Source of the DNA: an uncultured Anaerolineae bacterium
GTDB taxonomy: Bacteria > Chloroflexota > Anaerolineae > Aggregatilineales > UBA2796
DNA length: 46,456 nucleotides
Assembly (NCBI GenBank): GCA_938005675.1
Contig: CALKXH010000069.1
Span: 1 to 46,456, forward strand
Reading direction: 5' to 3'
The notes beneath the pieces were generated by a model, which saw only the letters and a list, made by a program, of their open reading frames with translations, did not search any database and was not told the DNA's origin. Below, in pieces: positions 16,464 through 22,972 of this stretch (position 1 is the first letter of the stretch; each line of letters opens with the position of its first letter). Both the position numbers and the translations under genes were made by a program.

Positions 16464-16901
16464 CTAGCGCACGCGCTCCTCGATGCCGGGCCACTTGCCG
16501 GTCTGCCGCCAAGTGTAGTAGGCGTACAGCCATTGGATCGCCCAAGCCGCCACGGTCACAGCTGTGGAGCGCGAGGGATTCCAGCCGTAGCCCGTGCCAT
16601 CGCGCGGATTGAACAAGCACAGCTGACCGTCCTCATATTGGTGCTTCTCACTGTAGATTTTCGGCTTGATCACGTAGGCTTCGGGCGGGCGCTGCGGATA
16701 GTCGTTTGGGTAGACGATCTTCAAGGTGTGATCGCGGACGGGGACGCCCTTCATGTTCACCTCGACCGTGCCGAGCCAGTACAGCACGCCGCCGGGCTTG
16801 ACGACCAAGCGGAACGTATCGCCGAAAGCAGCGCGCATCGCCTCAACTTCAAGGCGCAGCCGCATCGAGACGTTTTCACGAGTTCCCCACCAAGCTGTCA
16901 T
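16464..16901 (-). CDS. E2-like (UBC-fold) conjugating enzyme, first gene of the ubiquitin-like operon
   Basis: A 145-residue protein with AGGAGAG six bases before the ATG at 16901. Residues 12-140 follow the UBC fold: an N-terminal helix (MRLRLEVEAMRAAFG), a beta-meander (LYWLGTVEVNM, HTLKIVYPNDYPQRPPEAYV with the E2 hallmark YP..YP..PP), the active-site segment H87-x-Y-x-D-G-x-L-C95-L-F, a tryptophan-proline turn (GYGWNPSRSTAV) and C-terminal helices (AAWAIQWLYAYYTW). C95 is the only cysteine and sits where E2 enzymes carry the thioester. The eukaryotic HPN asparagine is absent, as in many prokaryotic E2s. With the downstream JAMM and E1-like genes this makes a conjugation pathway rather than a sulfur-carrier system. 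Its mass is near that of a minimal E2. Confidence 0.85.
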   Translation of the reverse strand: MTAWWGTRENVSMRLRLEVEAMRAAFGDTFRLVVKPGGVLYWLGTVEVNMKGVPVRDHTLKIVYPNDYPQRPPEAYVIKPKIYSEKHQYEDGQLCLFNPRDGTGYGWNPSRSTAVTVAAWAIQWLYAYYTWRQTGKWPGIEERVR

Positions 16902-16981
16902 GTTTCGCTCTCCTGCTCAGCCTATACGATTCTGCTGGGCGATATGTTGCGGCGGCTGGACGCTTTTTGCCCGCTAGTCTC

Positions 16982-17011
16982 AATGTATCACAAAACCATC
17001 GCGCCTGACAA
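16982..17011 (-). promoter_or_regulatory. Candidate promoter of the ubiquitin-like operon
   Basis: Minus strand: TTGTCA (17011-17006), 18-base spacer, TACATT (16987-16982), 80 bases before the E2 start. No clear operator is seen. The rest of the 227-base divergent gap (16902-17128) holds nothing else I can name. Confidence 0.5.
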
Positions 17012-17128
17012 GGCGCACTCAGGGCGGATTCGCTTTTTTTCGGCGTTGCGCAGACTTGTGAAGGCGATTACAATCTGCTCAGGACGTCATCTTGACAATA
17101 ACACGCTTTTCGGGCAGGAGAGACTCCC

Positions 17129-17560
17129 TTGAAACGCTTCCTTTCGCTTGGAATTGTGCTGGCGATCATCATTGGGCTGGGCGTGCTATTGAGCGTCATC
17201 GGGCAGAGCGGGATGCTGCCCGGCGTGCGCCCACAGACCACCAATCCGAATGCCTCGGCGCTGGTGATGACCTCTGAGCAGGGCGTGTGGCTGTTGATCT
17301 GGACGGTCTTCCTCGTCATCGGTCCGATTGCGACCTTCGCCGCCTTCCTGACCTTCATCATGTGGTGGGGCAATCGGCAGGTGGTGCGCGCCAAGACCGA
17401 AGATCGGCAGCCGCTGGAATTCTCGCTCGATCCCGCCAAGCCGCGCACGCTGGGCTACGTCTTGGTGCGCAGTCCGCGTTTGGTGATCGGCTTGGTGGTC
17501 TTCGCCCTGATCGGTGGGGCGGTCTTTTTGGCGCTGATCGGCGCCTTCACGCCGCGCTAG
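17129..17560 (+). CDS. Small integral membrane protein, unknown function
   Basis: A 143-residue protein starting at the TTG at 17129, with AGGAGAG six bases upstream. It has three predicted membrane helices: residues 3-25 (FLSLGIVLAIIIGLGVLLSV), 51-77 (GVWLLIWTVFLVIGPIATFA) and 118-138 (LVIGLVVFALIGGAVFLALI), with a short basic cytoplasmic loop between the second and third (GNRQVVRAKTEDRQ). No charged residues lie within the helices and no catalytic motif is seen. It is divergent from the ubiquitin-like operon and upstream of the rpmF promoter, so it is probably transcribed alone. No family was recognised. Confidence 0.7.
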   Translation: MKRFLSLGIVLAIIIGLGVLLSVIGQSGMLPGVRPQTTNPNASALVMTSEQGVWLLIWTVFLVIGPIATFAAFLTFIMWWGNRQVVRAKTEDRQPLEFSLDPAKPRTLGYVLVRSPRLVIGLVVFALIGGAVFLALIGAFTPR

Positions 17561-17574
17561 GCGCAGACCGAGAG

Positions 17575-17602
17575 TTGACAGCCCGTCGCAGGCTGCTATA
17601 AT
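17575..17602 (+). promoter_or_regulatory. Consensus sigma70 promoter of rpmF
   Basis: TTGACA at 17575-17580 and TATAAT at 17597-17602, both perfect, with a 16-base spacer. The leader to the start codon is about 75 bases. Confidence 0.88.
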
Positions 17603-17683
17603 GCGCCAGCATAGCTTGAGATCGCTCGGCGCGCCTGCGAGGTACGCCGTTGCGCCTTTCCAAATTGACTAAGGAGTCTGAGT

Positions 17684-17881
17684 GTGGGTCCGCTGCCAAA
17701 GCGAAAGCTCTCCAAGACGCGCAAACGCACGCGCCGCAACCACGATAAGCTGGTGCTGCCGCACCTTGTGACCTGCAGCAATTGCGGCGAGCCGAAGCTC
17801 GCCCATCGGGTCTGCCCCAGCTGCGGCTATTACGGCGGCGAGCAAGTGCTGAGCGTCGATAAAGATAAGAAGGAAAGCTGA
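17684..17881 (+). CDS. rpmF: Ribosomal protein bL32
   Basis: A 65-residue basic protein: the N-terminal GPLPKRKLSKTRKRTRRNHD is the classic L32 tail that threads into 23S rRNA. A zinc ribbon follows with C31/C34 and C44/C47 (CSNCGEPKLAHRVCPSC), then the GYYGGEQVL end. The GTG start at 17684 is set by AAGGAG seven bases upstream. It is part of the large ribosomal subunit near the peptidyl-transferase and exit-tunnel side. All four zinc cysteines are present, so this is the zinc-binding (C+) form. rpmF is often found beside yceD or plsX; neither is here. Confidence 0.95.
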   Translation: MGPLPKRKLSKTRKRTRRNHDKLVLPHLVTCSNCGEPKLAHRVCPSCGYYGGEQVLSVDKDKKES

Positions 17882-17909
17882 AGCCCCTTCGCCCCGTCCT
17901 GCGCCTGTG

Positions 17910-17957
17910 CGAAGGCTGAGCGCCGTGTTGCTCTCTGAAAGTGCGCTCAGCCTTTCG
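17910..17957 (+). other. Long stem-loop between rpmF and the UbiA gene
   Basis: A 14-bp stem (CGAAGGCTGAGCGC with GCGCTCAGCCTTTCG, one bulged base) and a 19-base loop, 28 bases after rpmF. No U-tract follows directly, so it may be an mRNA-end or processing hairpin rather than a clean terminator. It could lower expression of the downstream gene. Confidence 0.5.
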
Positions 17958-18035
17958 CCGTGCAAATGCAGAGCGCGCCGAACGGATCGAGGGCGGGCTA
18001 TCGCTGCGCCGACAGACTCAGGAGGACGGGAGGGA

Positions 18036-18908
18036 ATGCCTTCTGCGGAGTCTGCGCCGCCGACGCGCCCGCGAGCGCTTCTGATCAACCATCTGGATGC
18101 GATCTTACTGACTTTCGTGATCGGCGGGCTGTGCCTGCTGCTGCACGAGGCGCTCAACGGGCAGACCTTCTTCCTGCTGATCGGCATGGCGCTGATGGCG
18201 TGGCTTGCCTTCGCCTATAACGACCTGTGCGACGCCCCCTACGACGCCCAAGACACCAAAAAACGCCGCCGCAACTACTTCACGCGGCAAGGCAGCCGAC
18301 TCTATTGGCACATCGCCGCGCCGCTCGCCCTGAGCCTCGCCCTGCTCGCCTTTGCGCAATTCGGCGGGCGCGGACTGCTGCTGATCGGCGTGGCGCTGGT
18401 CGCGCTGTGGGCGTATTCGGCGCCGCCGCTGCGTCTGAAGCGCCGCCCCGTCTTCGATCTGCTCACGCACGCCCTCTTCGTGCAGACCTTCCCGTATTTC
18501 ATCTGCCTGTTCTTGATCGGCGTGGCGTGGCAACCCGTAGATTACCTGCTCTTGGCGCTGTTCTTCCTGAGCTCGCTCTCGGCGCAGCTGGAGCAGCAAG
18601 CCCGCGACTACAAGGTGGATCGGCGCACCGAGCGGAACTTCACCACGCAGGTCGGCTTGCGGGCGAGCCTGCGCCTGCTCAAGCTCAGCACAGTGAGCTT
18701 GGTCGTTTTGAGCGTGGGCGGAGCGCTCTTGGGCATCATCCCGCCGCTGCTGTATCCGCTGGGTTTGGTCGGCTTGCCGCTGATCGGGCATCGTCTGCTG
18801 CGACGCGCCACCCAGCCGCGCAGCGAGCGCCTCGTCTGGGCGATGGGCATCTTGGCGGCGCTATACGTGGGCGGCGTCTGCCTTTATTGGCTGATCGGCA
18901 ATCTCTAG
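18036..18908 (+). CDS. UbiA-family membrane prenyltransferase
   Basis: A 290-residue protein starting at the ATG at 18036 (MPSAESAPPTRP), which is preceded by AGGAGG; the frame extends upstream to 17907 but runs through the hairpin. Eight or so membrane helices are visible. Both aspartate-rich motifs of the superfamily are present: NDLCDAPYDAQD (near residue 62) and DYKVDRRTE (near 190), which bind Mg-diphosphate of the prenyl donor. Known relatives attach isoprenoid chains to quinone, tetrapyrrole or lipid head groups. The second motif and the SAPPLRLKRRP loop recall the chlorophyll-synthase/UbiA-like branch, but there is no bacteriochlorophyll or quinone gene nearby, so the acceptor is unknown. 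It overlaps the end of convergent rqcH by four bases. Confidence 0.82.
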   Translation: MPSAESAPPTRPRALLINHLDAILLTFVIGGLCLLLHEALNGQTFFLLIGMALMAWLAFAYNDLCDAPYDAQDTKKRRRNYFTRQGSRLYWHIAAPLALSLALLAFAQFGGRGLLLIGVALVALWAYSAPPLRLKRRPVFDLLTHALFVQTFPYFICLFLIGVAWQPVDYLLLALFFLSSLSAQLEQQARDYKVDRRTERNFTTQVGLRASLRLLKLSTVSLVVLSVGGALLGIIPPLLYPLGLVGLPLIGHRLLRRATQPRSERLVWAMGILAALYVGGVCLYWLIGNL

Positions 18909-20599
18909 GGGGAGCGGGGCGGCACGTTCAGCGTGGACTCGTTGCGGTAGGTGACCATGCCTGCCTTGCCGCCCTTGATCTTGCGCACGTAGCGGCGCTC
19001 GGTGACGTCGACGGGGACGCGCGCCTCGCCTCGGGCGGCGCTATAGTAGGCGGCGAGGCTGGCGGCGCGCTCTAGGACGGCGGGCGGGGCGACGCGCCCG
19101 CCCGTCTTGACGATCACGTGGGCGCCGGGGATGCCGCGCGCGTGCAACCACAGATCGTCCGGGCTGCCCTTGCCGAAAGTGACCTCTTCGTTTTGGCGGG
19201 CGTTGCGCCCGACCCAGATCACGAAGCCTTCGGGCGTGCTGAGCTTGAGCGGCGCGGTCTTGCCGCCGCGCGGGCGCGCTGAGGGCGCGCCGCGCCAATA
19301 GCCGTTGGCTTGCAGGGCGTCTTGCACCTCGCCGATCTCAGGGTAGTTGGCGGCGAGCGCCAGATCGGTCTCCAATTGGCGCAGGAAGTCCAGCTCGCGC
19401 TGGGCGGCGGCGATCAGGCTCGGCACTTCGGCGGCGGCGCGCTTTGCCTTCTCGTACCGCTCGAAGTAGCGTTGCGCGTTCTCCAGCGGGGTGAGGCTCG
19501 GATCGAGGGCGATCTCCAACGGCGGCGCGTCGAAGTCGTACTGGGCGCTGAAGGCGGTCTGTCCGCGCGCGATTTGGTGCTGATAGGCGAGGATCAGCTC
19601 GCCGCATTGCCGCAGACGCTCGCGCTCGGACTCGTCGCGTTGGGAGCGCTTGAGCGCCTCCAGACGGCGCGTCACGCGCTCGATTGCCTCGTTCAGCTGA
19701 GCTTCAATGGGCTTTTTGGCGTTGGCGTAAGCCGCCTCGCCGATGGGCGCGCCATAGAAGGCGTTCAGGGCGGCGCTGATGCTCTCGACGGGCTGCGCGT
19801 TGGGCAAGTGCGTGATGGGATAGGCGGCGTAGGCGATGACTTGCTCATCTTGCTGGCAGAGGTGCGGCGCGAAGCGTCCCTCCAGCAGCGCGCCGATCAA
19901 GCTTTGAATCTCGGTGAGCAGGGCGCGGGCGCTGCAATCGGCGGCGCGGCAATCGAGCTTGCCTGTGGCGCGGAAGACGGCTTCTTTCGCCAACATCGGG
20001 CTGAAGGCGAGCACTTTCTCGGTCAGCAGCCGCCACGCGGGCTTGTTCGGCTCGGCGTCGAGCAGATCGGCGAGCAGGGTCACGCTGAGGGCGGTCGGGG
20101 CGCGCTTGGCGGTCTGGGGCGGCGGCGGGATGTAAGGATGAGCGGGCAGACTGACGCGGGCGCGATTCTCGTCGGCGCCGACGCGCCGCAAGCAGTCCAG
20201 AATCTGCCCGTTTTGCACGAGGAGCAAGTTGCCGCGCCGTTCCATCGGCTCGGCGATCAAGGTGAACTCGCCCTCGCCGCCGACGAAGCTCAAATGCACG
20301 ACGCGCTCCCACTCAGGCTGAGTCGCGCCGACGAAGCGGCTGCCCTCTAGGTAGCGGCGCAGCATCAAGCCGAGCGGGGAGGGGTTCTCCACGCCGCGCC
20401 GCAAGCGCTCTGGCACAAGGTGCAGGCGCGCCAGCTGCGGATGCGCGCTCAGATACAGGTAGTGGCGGGTCTGCTGGCTGTAGATTTCGAAGCCGATGGC
20501 GTCGTCGCCCAGCTCAAGGCTATCCTGCACGCGCCCGCCGCGCAGCCGTTCGTTCAGTTCCGCCGTCACAGCGGCGAGGGTGAAGACGTCGAAGTTCAT
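18905..20599 (-). CDS. rqcH: RqcH (Rqc2/NEMF/NFACT) ribosome quality-control factor
   Basis: A 564-residue NFACT protein. The N-terminal NFACT-N domain (MNFDVFTLAAVTAELNERLRGG, VHLSFVGGEGEFTLIAEP) is followed by a middle region with HhH-like and coiled-coil segments (about 260-420, KRSQRDESERERLRQCGELI) and the NFACT-R/DUF814 domain (GFVIWVGRNARQNEEVTFGK, DDLWLHARGIPGAHVIVKTG). Known role: it binds stalled 50S-peptidyl-tRNA complexes and recruits tRNA-Ala to add C-terminal alanine tails that mark nascent chains for decay. Family members were first described as fibronectin-binding proteins. The ATG is three bases after the RluE-like stop, so it is the last gene of a translation-related operon. 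The length matches the family. Confidence 0.9.
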   Translation of the reverse strand: MNFDVFTLAAVTAELNERLRGGRVQDSLELGDDAIGFEIYSQQTRHYLYLSAHPQLARLHLVPERLRRGVENPSPLGLMLRRYLEGSRFVGATQPEWERVVHLSFVGGEGEFTLIAEPMERRGNLLLVQNGQILDCLRRVGADENRARVSLPAHPYIPPPPQTAKRAPTALSVTLLADLLDAEPNKPAWRLLTEKVLAFSPMLAKEAVFRATGKLDCRAADCSARALLTEIQSLIGALLEGRFAPHLCQQDEQVIAYAAYPITHLPNAQPVESISAALNAFYGAPIGEAAYANAKKPIEAQLNEAIERVTRRLEALKRSQRDESERERLRQCGELILAYQHQIARGQTAFSAQYDFDAPPLEIALDPSLTPLENAQRYFERYEKAKRAAAEVPSLIAAAQRELDFLRQLETDLALAANYPEIGEVQDALQANGYWRGAPSARPRGGKTAPLKLSTPEGFVIWVGRNARQNEEVTFGKGSPDDLWLHARGIPGAHVIVKTGGRVAPPAVLERAASLAAYYSAARGEARVPVDVTERRYVRKIKGGKAGMVTYRNESTLNVPPRSP

Positions 20600-20602
20600 C
20601 GG

Positions 20603-21214
20603 TCAGCGGCTCGGTCGGCGCAGCGAACGCCACAGCGCCGCGATCTGCGCCCGCGAGAGCGCGCGGTACGCGCCTGGGCACAGCCCCTCCAAAGTGAGGT
20701 TGCCGATGGCGACGCGCACGAGGCGCAGCGTCGGATAGCCGATGGCGGCGGTCATGCGGCGGATTTGGCGCTTTCTGCCCTCAGTCAGGGTGATTTGCAG
20801 CCACGCGGTCGGGATGGTGGCGCGGTAGCGGATGGGCGGCGTGCGCTCAGGCAGGTCGGGCGGCGCCTCCAGCAGGCGGACTTTGGCGGGGCGGGTCAGA
20901 CCGTCTTTGAGCTGAACGCCCGTCCGCAGGCGCTCTAGATCGGCTTCGCTCGGAGCGCCCTCGACCTGCACGAGATAGGTCTTGGGATGGGCGTAGCGCG
21001 GCTGAGTCAGGCGGGCGATTAGCGCGCCGTTGTTGGTGAGCAGGAGCAAGCCCTCGCTGTCGTAATCCAGCCTGCCGACGCTGTAAACGTCCTTGACGGG
21101 GATGTAATCAGCGAGGGTCGGGCGCCCTTCAGCGTCGGTGAACTGACTCAGGACGCCGTAAGGCTTCCAGAAGCGCAGGACGACCGTCGGTTCAGGGGCG
21201 CGTGTCGCCGCCAT
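20603..21214 (-). CDS. RluE-like 23S rRNA pseudouridine synthase
   Basis: A 203-residue RsuA/RluB/E/F-family synthase without an S4 domain, as in RluE. Motifs: [14 protein letters not shown], the catalytic [15 protein letters not shown] containing the nucleophilic aspartate, KTYLVQVEG and [10 protein letters not shown]. It should convert a uridine of 23S rRNA to pseudouridine; E. coli RluE acts on U2457, but the site here is not proven. Its ATG lies 23 bases inside the preceding roadblock gene, and rqcH begins three bases after its stop, so the three are cotranscribed. Confidence 0.85.
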   Translation of the reverse strand: MAATRAPEPTVVLRFWKPYGVLSQFTDAEGRPTLADYIPVKDVYSVGRLDYDSEGLLLLTNNGALIARLTQPRYAHPKTYLVQVEGAPSEADLERLRTGVQLKDGLTRPAKVRLLEAPPDLPERTPPIRYRATIPTAWLQITLTEGRKRQIRRMTAAIGYPTLRLVRVAIGNLTLEGLCPGAYRALSRAQIAALWRSLRRPSR

Positions 21215-21644
21215 TGCGCAACCACTCGGAGAGGGCGTTGAAGAGATCGTCGACGCTCAGCTCGTCCCAAGGGGAGTAGGGCAGGTTTTGGGCGGCGGCG
21301 GCGATCTCGGCTTCGGGCAGGTCTTCGAGCAGGCGGCTGAGGTAGGTGCGCAGCAGCTCTAGCGGGGCGGCGCGCGGCGTGAGCAAGACCAAGTAATGGC
21401 TGGCGCCCGCCGCCATGACCAGCACGTGGGCATCCGCCGTGCTGATCTGCAGCAAGGTCACCCGACCGCGACCGAGTTCGCCCGCCAGCCCGTCCGCCAG
21501 CATCTCGGCGGCGCGCAGCATCGAGGCGGCGCGGCGCGAGGGCGCGTTAGCGGGCTGTGAAGTTGCCACGAGCCGCCCGACGTCATCGATCAGCAAGGCG
21601 ACCTCGATGTGTGGGTTAGCGCTAACCTCTTGAAACCAGCTCAT
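21192..21644 (-). CDS. Roadblock/LC7-domain protein
   Basis: A 150-residue protein starting at the ATG at 21644 ([11 protein letters not shown]), with GGGAGAG six bases upstream; the longer frame to 21722 runs through the tRNA gene and is rejected. It has the roadblock/LC7 pattern: a first helix, then [17 protein letters not shown], a helix ([17 protein letters not shown]), [20 protein letters not shown] and HYLVLLTP. Such proteins dimerise and often regulate small Ras-like GTPases (MglB type) or dock sensors. No GTPase gene is in this window. It begins 33 bases after the tRNA-Arg 3' end and is probably processed from the same transcript, upstream of the RluE-like and rqcH genes. Confidence 0.75.
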   Translation of the reverse strand: MSWFQEVSANPHIEVALLIDDVGRLVATSQPANAPSRRAASMLRAAEMLADGLAGELGRGRVTLLQISTADAHVLVMAAGASHYLVLLTPRAAPLELLRTYLSRLLEDLPEAEIAAAAQNLPYSPWDELSVDDLFNALSEWLRNGGDTRP

Positions 21645-21676
21645 GGCGGCTCTCCCTATTTGAAACTTCCTTGAGG

Positions 21677-21749
21677 CGCCCCCGGAGGGATTCGAACCCC
21701 CGACCTCGTGCTTAGAAGGCACTCGCTCTATCCCCTGAGCTACGGAGGC
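21677..21749 (-). tRNA. tRNA-Arg (anticodon TCT)
   Basis: A 73-base cloverleaf on the minus strand: acceptor GCCTCCG pairs with CGGGGGC (one T-G pair), the D-arm contains AGCTCAGGGGATAGAGC, the anticodon loop is CTTCTAA, and the T-arm has GGTTCGAATCC. The discriminator is G and CCA is not encoded. It reads AGA codons. It is the first element of the roadblock-RluE-rqcH transcript. Confidence 0.93.
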
Positions 21750-21757
21750 ACGCTTGC

Positions 21758-21786
21758 ATTGTAGGCGATTCGCCTCGTGGCGTCAA
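21758..21786 (-). promoter_or_regulatory. Sigma70 promoter of the tRNA-Arg operon, with spacer palindrome
   Basis: Minus strand: TTGACG (21786-21781), 17 bases, TACAAT (21763-21758). The spacer holds a 13-base palindrome AGGCGA-T-TCGCCT (21763-21775), which could be an operator. Confidence 0.75.
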
Positions 21787-21803
21787 GGTGATCGCCCCCG
21801 AAC

Positions 21804-21832
21804 TTGACAAGCGCACGGCTTGTTGCTAGTAT
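21804..21832 (+). promoter_or_regulatory. Sigma70 promoter of the T-box/valS operon
   Basis: TTGACA (21804-21809), 17-base spacer, TAGTAT (21827-21832). Its -35 is only 17 bases from the -35 of the divergent tRNA-Arg promoter. Confidence 0.75.
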
Positions 21833-21842
21833 GATCGCTCAA

Positions 21843-22083
21843 AGACGCCGACGCAGTGAAAAGCAGGTCGCGCCGTCGCAGAGAGGTGATCCTGAGGCTG
21901 TGAGATCGCCCGACGCCCTGCCCAATGTGCCTGCCGAGTCGGTGCGCCGAACGCCTCAAGCCAGTAAGCGCACACGGGTCTGCCCGTTACCGCAGCGATG
22001 AGTGCCGCTGCTCGCAGCGGAAGCAAGGTGGTACCGCGAAGGTCACGTGCCTTTCGTCCTTGTGTGTGGCGAAAGGCATTTTT
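21843..22083 (+). ncRNA. T-box leader (tRNA-Val sensing riboswitch)
   Basis: Stem I can form from CCGAC and GCAGG near 21847-21870 pairing with CCTGC and GTCGG near 21917-21943, enclosing the conserved CAGAGAGG. The 3' side of the internal loop contains AATGTGCC, so GTG (Val) is the likely specifier codon. The T-box sequence AAGGTGGTACCGCG spans 22026-22039; its TGGT at 22029-22032 pairs with ACCA, the expected acceptor end of uncharged tRNA-Val. A terminator follows: TGCCTTTCG (22048-22056) with CGAAAGGCA (22070-22078), then TTTTT. Uncharged tRNA-Val would stabilise the antiterminator and allow transcription into the methyltransferase and valS genes. Stem boundaries were drawn by eye; the T-box, terminator and downstream valS are clear. 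Confidence 0.9.
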
Positions 22084-22141
22084 CGTGCTGCAGTGCGCCC
22101 TGTGCGCCTGTAGCCATAATCGAGCAATCAGGAGTCGTGTC

Positions 22142-22939
22142 ATGTTCACTAGCTTGCTCTCGGAAGCATCGCCCGCCCTCGCCGCCGACCTCAACGCCTA
22201 CTACGATGCCCTCGCCGAGCATCACGCTTTGCTCTTCCGCGATTGGCGGGCTGCCCTCCAGCGCGAGAGCGCCGCGCTGCGCCGCTTGCTGCGCCAACAT
22301 AACGCCCGCCGCGTCTTGGATGCCTCGGCTTCGGTCGGCTTGCACGCCATCGCCCTAGCCATGAACGGCGCGCGCGTCACCGCGCTCTGCCCCACGCCGA
22401 CCATGCTCCAGCGCGCCCAGCAAAACGCCGCTCAGTTCAAGCTGCAAGAGGCGATCACCTTCCTGCACGCTGACTTGCCCACGCTCGGCGAGGCGCTCAT
22501 GGATAGCTTCGATCTGGCGCTGCTGAAAGGCAGCGTGCTGGCAAATTGGCTGACTGAAGAGACGATTCACGCCGCGCTGAACAATCTGCACAATCGGCTG
22601 CGCCCACAGGGGACGCTTGTTTTGAGTCTGCCCGCCTTCGATCTGCTCCTAGAGGATCGTCCGCGCTTTGTGCCGCGCCACGTGCATGACGACTTGCCCG
22701 ACGGACGCGCCATCCTCTTCGATCTCTACGACTGGCAGATGACCGAGCCGCCCAGCGTGCTGCACAGCATCTTCGTGGTGACGGGCAAAGACGACTCGTT
22801 CGTGACGGCGCGCTTCGGCGCCTTGCAGCGCGCCCTGCGCCGCACTGAGCTGGAGCGGCTGCTCAAAGCGGTCGGCTTTGAGACCCTCAGCGCCGAGACC
22901 AGCGGCTGGGAGCTGCACGTGACGGCGCAGCGCGCTTAA
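22142..22939 (+). CDS. Class I SAM-dependent methyltransferase
   Basis: A 265-residue protein with AGGAG seven bases before the ATG at 22142; the longer frame to 21998 would lie in the T-box. It has a Rossmann methyltransferase layout: a helical N-terminus, RRVLDASASVGLHAIALAMNGARVTALCPTPTML (motifs I and II, with an unusual DASASVG in place of DxGxGxG), FLHADLPTLGEALMDSFDLALLKGS and LRPQGTLVLSLPAFDLLLED. The C-terminal half has a strand pattern like small-molecule methyltransferases of the glycine/sarcosine type. The substrate cannot be named. It is the first gene after the T-box, so it should respond to valine-tRNA charging with valS, which begins 33 bases later. Confidence 0.75.
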   Translation: MFTSLLSEASPALAADLNAYYDALAEHHALLFRDWRAALQRESAALRRLLRQHNARRVLDASASVGLHAIALAMNGARVTALCPTPTMLQRAQQNAAQFKLQEAITFLHADLPTLGEALMDSFDLALLKGSVLANWLTEETIHAALNNLHNRLRPQGTLVLSLPAFDLLLEDRPRFVPRHVHDDLPDGRAILFDLYDWQMTEPPSVLHSIFVVTGKDDSFVTARFGALQRALRRTELERLLKAVGFETLSAETSGWELHVTAQRA

Positions 22940-22972
22940 TCTGCATCATCCGATCAGGAGGAAGTGAACGCC

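Noticed and set aside
18905..20599. Fibronectin-binding adhesin annotation
   Set aside because: Old name for the NFACT family; domain order and operon partners fit the ribosome quality-control factor RqcH.
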